Part shown: piece after piece, positions 42,595 through 45,618 of the stretch
Position numbering within the stretch: position 1 is the stretch's first letter
Layout of the letters: the number at the start of each line of letters is the position of its first letter
From: Paracoccus sediminilitoris
Lineage (GTDB): Bacteria > Pseudomonadota > Alphaproteobacteria > Rhodobacterales > Rhodobacteraceae
Assembly (NCBI RefSeq): GCF_003259195.1
Contig: NZ_QJPK01000028.1
Coordinates: 1-45,618 of the forward strand
Direction of reading: 5' to 3'
DNA length: 45,618 nucleotides
Position numbers and translations under genes: made by a program
The notes under the pieces: model-generated
Database searches by the model: none
What the model saw: only the letters and a program-made list of their open reading frames with translations
What the model was told of the DNA's origin: nothing

Positions 42595-43908
42595 TCATGA
42601 TGTCGTCGGACGGGGCAGACTGGCCTGCAGCTGGGTTCCCCGGCCCTCGGTGCCGATGCAAAGGGTCCCGCCCAGAAGGGTGATCCGTTCGCGCATGCCT
42701 GTCAGGCCGGTGCCTTCGCGGTGGTCAGGGCCAAGGCCCACCCCGTCATCGGTCAGGATCATGCGCCAATGCGCCGGATCGGTCCAGAGCCGGATCACCA
42801 CCTGCCGCGCCCCGGCATGGCGCAGCACGTTGGTCGTCCCCTCCTGCACGATGCGGAACAGGGTCAGGGCGGTCGCCTCGTCGGGTTCGGGAAGGCCCGC
42901 GGCGATCTCCAGCCGGAAGCGGATGTCGGGCATGCGGCGGGACAGGTCGTCGACGAAATCGCCCAGCACCGTGGCCAAGGGCAGCTGGCCCACCGCCATG
43001 GGCCGCAGGTCGTTCAGCAGGTTGCGGTTCAGCTGGCCGATCTGATCGGCGATCGCGGCGATCTGGCGGGCCGCACCTGCGGTGGCGGCATCGGGGGCGG
43101 CGGTGGCCATGGCGTCCGCCTCGACGCGCAGGCCGAACAGGCAGGGGCCCATCTCGTCATGCAGGTCGCGGGCGATTGCCTTGCGTTCGGCATCGGCGCG
43201 GCTGACGATCTGATGCTGCAGCCGCTGGCGGTCCAGGCGGGCCTGGGCCAGCGTGTCGGCCAGCTGGTCCACGTGGCGGGCCAAGGGCGCAAGATCGGGC
43301 TGTCGCAGCCTACCGATCCGCTCATCAAGCTGGCCGCGCGTCATTTCGGACAGGCGGGCGCCAAGGGCCGTGACGGGGCGCAGCGCCTGGCGCACCGCCC
43401 ACCAGACCAGCGCCCCCTGCAGCGCCGCCATAGCCAGGACCAGCGCCATCAGATCGCGCATGTCGCGCCATGCCACCGCGATCTGGCGCGACGGATCGCC
43501 CGAGATCACGACCATCCCCTGCGGACGTCCGGCGATGACCACGGGCAGCCGCGATTCGGTCACGTTGGGCGCGACAAGGTCGCGGAACCATCCCGGCGCG
43601 CCATCGGGCCGGTCGATGACGCCTGCGGGCCGTCGCGGCGTTCCGGTGCGCGCGTCCAGGACCGCGATGCGGGCATTCGGGGGCTCGCTCAGGCGTTCGG
43701 GCAGCAGCGCCATGATGCGGTCGGGGGGCACCGCGCCCTGCATCGTGCCGATCGTGGCCAGAACCAGGTGACGCGCGGCCTGCGCCCCAAGGCGGCTGCC
43801 CGCCGCAATATCGCCGCGCAGCCGGTCCAGGCTGCCCATGGCCAGAACGCCGATCAGCAACAGCTGCGTCGTCAGGATCACGATCAGGATGCGGGTCTTC
43901 AGCGTCAT
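42595..43908 (-). CDS. NarL-type sensor histidine kinase
   Basis: This 437-residue membrane kinase has TM1 at 7-24 and TM2 at 152-171. A periplasmic sensor loop lies between, followed by a HAMP-like segment (RQALRPVTALGARLSEMTRG). A HisKA_3 dimerisation helix has the phospho-acceptor His250 (AIARDLHDEMGP), and the HATPase ends DDGVGLGPDHREGTGLTGM. The start ATG 43908 begins with a classic TM1 (MTLKTRILIVILTTQLLLIG); upstream open codons are a shadow. The ligand is unknown. It is the first gene of the six-gene unit. Confidence 0.92.
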   Translation of the reverse strand: MTLKTRILIVILTTQLLLIGVLAMGSLDRLRGDIAAGSRLGAQAARHLVLATIGTMQGAVPPDRIMALLPERLSEPPNARIAVLDARTGTPRRPAGVIDRPDGAPGWFRDLVAPNVTESRLPVVIAGRPQGMVVISGDPSRQIAVAWRDMRDLMALVLAMAALQGALVWWAVRQALRPVTALGARLSEMTRGQLDERIGRLRQPDLAPLARHVDQLADTLAQARLDRQRLQHQIVSRADAERKAIARDLHDEMGPCLFGLRVEADAMATAAPDAATAGAARQIAAIADQIGQLNRNLLNDLRPMAVGQLPLATVLGDFVDDLSRRMPDIRFRLEIAAGLPEPDEATALTLFRIVQEGTTNVLRHAGARQVVIRLWTDPAHWRMILTDDGVGLGPDHREGTGLTGMRERITLLGGTLCIGTEGRGTQLQASLPRPTTS

Positions 43909-44022
43909 GGGCGCAGACTGGCGGCAAGCGGTTGCCGGGGCAATGGGCAAGCGGGACCGATATTTGCACGGGCCGCGCGGGACGGGCTTTTCCGCGCCCT
44001 GCCGCCGTCGTAGAGATGGCGC
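43909..44022. promoter_or_regulatory. Divergent region kinase / msrC
   Basis: This 114-bp region holds the promoters of the six-gene minus-strand unit and of the plus-strand fRMsr gene. No clear -35/-10 boxes or operator seen. Confidence 0.3.
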
Positions 44023-44475
44023 ATGAGCGATTATCAAGACCTTGCCGCCCGCATCCGGGCCCTGACCGAGGGAGAGACCGACGAGGTCGCCCTGATGGCC
44101 ACCATGGCCTGCGAATTGCACCATTCGGACGACCGCTTCGACTGGACCGGCTTCTATCGGGTCGTGGCGCCCGATCTGCTGAAGATCGGCCCCTATCAGG
44201 GCGGTCACGGCTGTCTGGTCATCCCCTTCGCGCGGGGCGTCTGCGGCGCCGCCGCCCGCACGCGCCAGACCCAGATCGTCGCCGATGTCGAGGCTTTCCC
44301 GGGCCATATCGCCTGCTCGTCCTCGACCCGGTCGGAGATCGTGCTGCCGGTCATCGGGCGCGACGACCGGCTGATCGGGGTGCTGGACATCGACAGCGAC
44401 CGTCCGGACGCCTTCGACCAGAGCGACGCCGATGCGCTTTCCTCCATGCTGGCCGAGGTCTTCGGCCGGCTTTGA
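44023..44475 (+). CDS. msrC: Free methionine-(R)-sulfoxide reductase (GAF domain)
   Basis: It reduces free Met-R-sulfoxide, part of oxidative-damage repair. The 150-residue GAF domain has all three conserved cysteines: Cys64 (GCLVIP), Cys74 (RGVCGAA), Cys98 (HIACSSS). Their spacing (10 and 24 residues) equals that of the E. coli enzyme (84, 94, 118). GPYQGGHGCL and SEIVLPV are also family-typical. It is divergent from the sensor kinase gene and 49 bp before a LysE-type exporter. Confidence 0.93.
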   Translation: MSDYQDLAARIRALTEGETDEVALMATMACELHHSDDRFDWTGFYRVVAPDLLKIGPYQGGHGCLVIPFARGVCGAAARTRQTQIVADVEAFPGHIACSSSTRSEIVLPVIGRDDRLIGVLDIDSDRPDAFDQSDADALSSMLAEVFGRL

Positions 44476-44524
44476 TCCGAAACGTCGCGGGCGCGCCGCC
44501 TGCATGGGTGCGAAAGGACATCTG

Positions 44525-45151
44525 ATGATCTGGGATACCTTGATGAACATTCCCGCGGGCCAGATGATGGCATTCATCGCGGGCGGGCTGGTGCTGAACT
44601 TTGCCCCCGGCCAGGACGTGTTCTTTGCCAGCGCCTGCGGCATCCAGGGCGGCCCCCGCGCGGGCGCATGGGCGGGCTTCGGCGTGGGCCTGGGCGTGCT
44701 GATGCATGTCACGCTGGCCACCATCGGCCTTGGTGCCGTCGTCGCCGCCCACCCCGAGGCCTTGCGCGCCATCAAATACGCGGGCGCGGCCTATCTGCTG
44801 TGGCTGGCGTGGAAAAGCTGGCGCGCGGGCGACATCGACCCGTCGGCGCGGGGCAGCGTCCGGGTCTGGAACATCATCCGCCGGGGGTTCCTGTCCAATG
44901 CGCTGAACCCCAAACCGGTTCTGTTCATGTTGGCCTTCCTGCCGCAATTCACCAACATCGCCTGGGGCCCGATCTGGCAGCAGATCCTGGGGCTGGGGCT
45001 GATCTTTGCCTTTACCGGGACCTTGGTGACGATGGGATACGGCATCGTGGGCGGGGTCGCTGGTCATGTCATCGGCAAGCGTCTGGGGCTGGTCAACAAG
45101 ATCGCCGCCGTGATGTTCGCAGGCCTTGCGATCCGCCTTGTGGCGAAATGA
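44525..45151 (+). CDS. LysE/RhtB-family amino acid exporter
   Basis: This 208-residue inner-membrane exporter has about six hydrophobic segments. The LysE/RhtB signature is GLVLNFAPGQDVFFASACGI near the N-terminus, followed by AGFGVGLGVLMHV, YAGAAYLLWLAWKSW and FLSNALNPKPVLFMLAFLPQF. The substrate amino acid cannot be told. ATG 44525 follows AAAGGA; an in-frame ATG 21 bp upstream is possible. Its stop overlaps the rluA start by 4 bp (ATGA). Confidence 0.92.
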   Translation: MIWDTLMNIPAGQMMAFIAGGLVLNFAPGQDVFFASACGIQGGPRAGAWAGFGVGLGVLMHVTLATIGLGAVVAAHPEALRAIKYAGAAYLLWLAWKSWRAGDIDPSARGSVRVWNIIRRGFLSNALNPKPVLFMLAFLPQFTNIAWGPIWQQILGLGLIFAFTGTLVTMGYGIVGGVAGHVIGKRLGLVNKIAAVMFAGLAIRLVAK

Positions 45152-45618
45152 CTGAAGAACGTTTCATCTATCAACCGCCGCCCGATGATCCGGTCATCCT
45201 GCATGCCGACCATGAAATCCTGGTGGTGGACAAGCAGGCGGGTCTGTTGTCGGTGCCGGGGCGGGGGGATGACCGCGCGGATTGCCTGATCGCCCGCCTG
45301 CGCCGCGCCTTTCCCACGGTCCTTCTGGTCCACCGGCTTGATCTGGACACGTCCGGAGTGATGGTCTTTGGCCTGACGCCCCATGCGCAGCGCCATCTGT
45401 CCAAGCAATTCGAGGATCGCCAGACCAAGAAATCCTATGTCGCGCGGGTCTGGGGCCGATTGCAGCCCAAGACCGGACGCGTCGACCTGCCGTTGATGGT
45501 CGATTGGCCGAACCGCCCGCGCCAGAAGGTCGACCACGAACAGGGCCGCCCCTCGCAGACCGATTGGCGGGTGATGAAGACCTTGGCCGATGAAACGCGG
45601 GTGCGTCTGATGCCGGTG
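45148..45618 (+). CDS. rluA: RluA-family RNA pseudouridine synthase, 3'-truncated
   Basis: It isomerises uridines in rRNA and tRNA; this member resembles RluA (23S rRNA U746 / tRNA U32). The first 157 residues are present before the window edge. The catalytic Asp65 lies in VHRLDLDTSGVMVF, with VVDKQAGLLSVPG ahead and KSYVARVWG after, all standard for the family. No S4 domain precedes the catalytic domain, which fits RluA rather than RluC/RluD. The start is coupled to the exporter stop by a 4-bp overlap. Confidence 0.92.
   Translation, partial: MTEERFIYQPPPDDPVILHADHEILVVDKQAGLLSVPGRGDDRADCLIARLRRAFPTVLLVHRLDLDTSGVMVFGLTPHAQRHLSKQFEDRQTKKSYVARVWGRLQPKTGRVDLPLMVDWPNRPRQKVDHEQGRPSQTDWRVMKTLADETRVRLMPV

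Noticed and set aside
1..45618. Mobile elements, CRISPR arrays, tRNA or rRNA genes
   Set aside because: No transposase, integrase or phage protein, no spaced repeat array and no tRNA cloverleaf or rRNA segment was recognised on reading. Detection of tRNA by eye is imperfect.

Overview
The window is a 45.6-kb stretch of a high-GC, densely coded chromosome. By overall resemblance of the predicted proteins it looks like an alphaproteobacterium of the Rhodobacteraceae, close to Paracoccus. Supporting signs are Anbu with its ATP-grasp/alpha-E/transglutaminase partners, a membrane-bound ferritin (MbfA-type) iron exporter, HspQ, a Rhizobium-etli-type asparaginase, a two-domain MaeB malic enzyme and an IalB-like secreted protein. 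This placement is made by eye, with no database search. I see no rRNA, tRNA, CRISPR array, transposase or phage gene. No stretch longer than about 180 bp lacks a gene. Both window edges cut a gene: a glycosyltransferase at the left and an RluA-type pseudouridine synthase at the right.

Layout. (1) 1-4923, plus strand: a surface-glycan module of two paralogous GT2-like transferases, a core-2/GT14-type transferase with a long C-terminal extension, and a sulfotransferase with two half-domains. It ends in a bidirectional terminator facing a phosphomannomutase, which supplies sugar phosphate. (2) 6520-8353: a translationally coupled trio (SnoaL-like, GNAT, nitrilase-superfamily). (3) 8424-10756: arfB, a Nudix hydrolase and a PiT phosphate transporter. 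(4) 10763-16017: NAD salvage (pncA, pncB), the tRNA hydroxylase trhO, and maeB. (5) 16132-22249: the proteasome-like Anbu protease and, 2.2 kb away, an ATP-grasp/alpha-E/transglutaminase operon. The two are separated by a convergent/divergent cpdB nucleotidase. (6) 22428-26138: a thiolase, a STAS/anti-sigma pair, hspQ, a PPP-type phosphatase and creA. (7) 26214-30067: the whole phosphorylated serine pathway, with serC and serA on the minus strand and serB divergent. (8) 30129-38269: a TSUP transporter, asparaginase, an IalB-like protein, rlmN, a MarR/DMT-transporter pair with a clear operator, a LOG-family protein, dapD, a YaiI-type protein and exoD. (9) 38372-43908, minus strand: an enoyl-CoA hydratase, then a tight six-gene unit that reads histidine kinase, response regulator, DUF2478, TusA-like, MbfA, AEC transporter. 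(10) 44023-end: free methionine-R-sulfoxide reductase, a LysE-type exporter and rluA.

Most of this is ordinary core metabolism. The parts most worth following are: the split Anbu/ATP-grasp peptide system; the six-gene two-component/sulfur-carrier/iron-exporter unit; the sulfated-glycan cluster with its tandem sulfotransferase; the GNAT-nitrilase pair, a split form of proteins fused elsewhere; and several structured non-coding stretches (maeB leader, exoD downstream double hairpin, MarR operator, 11-bp direct repeat between pncA and trhO).
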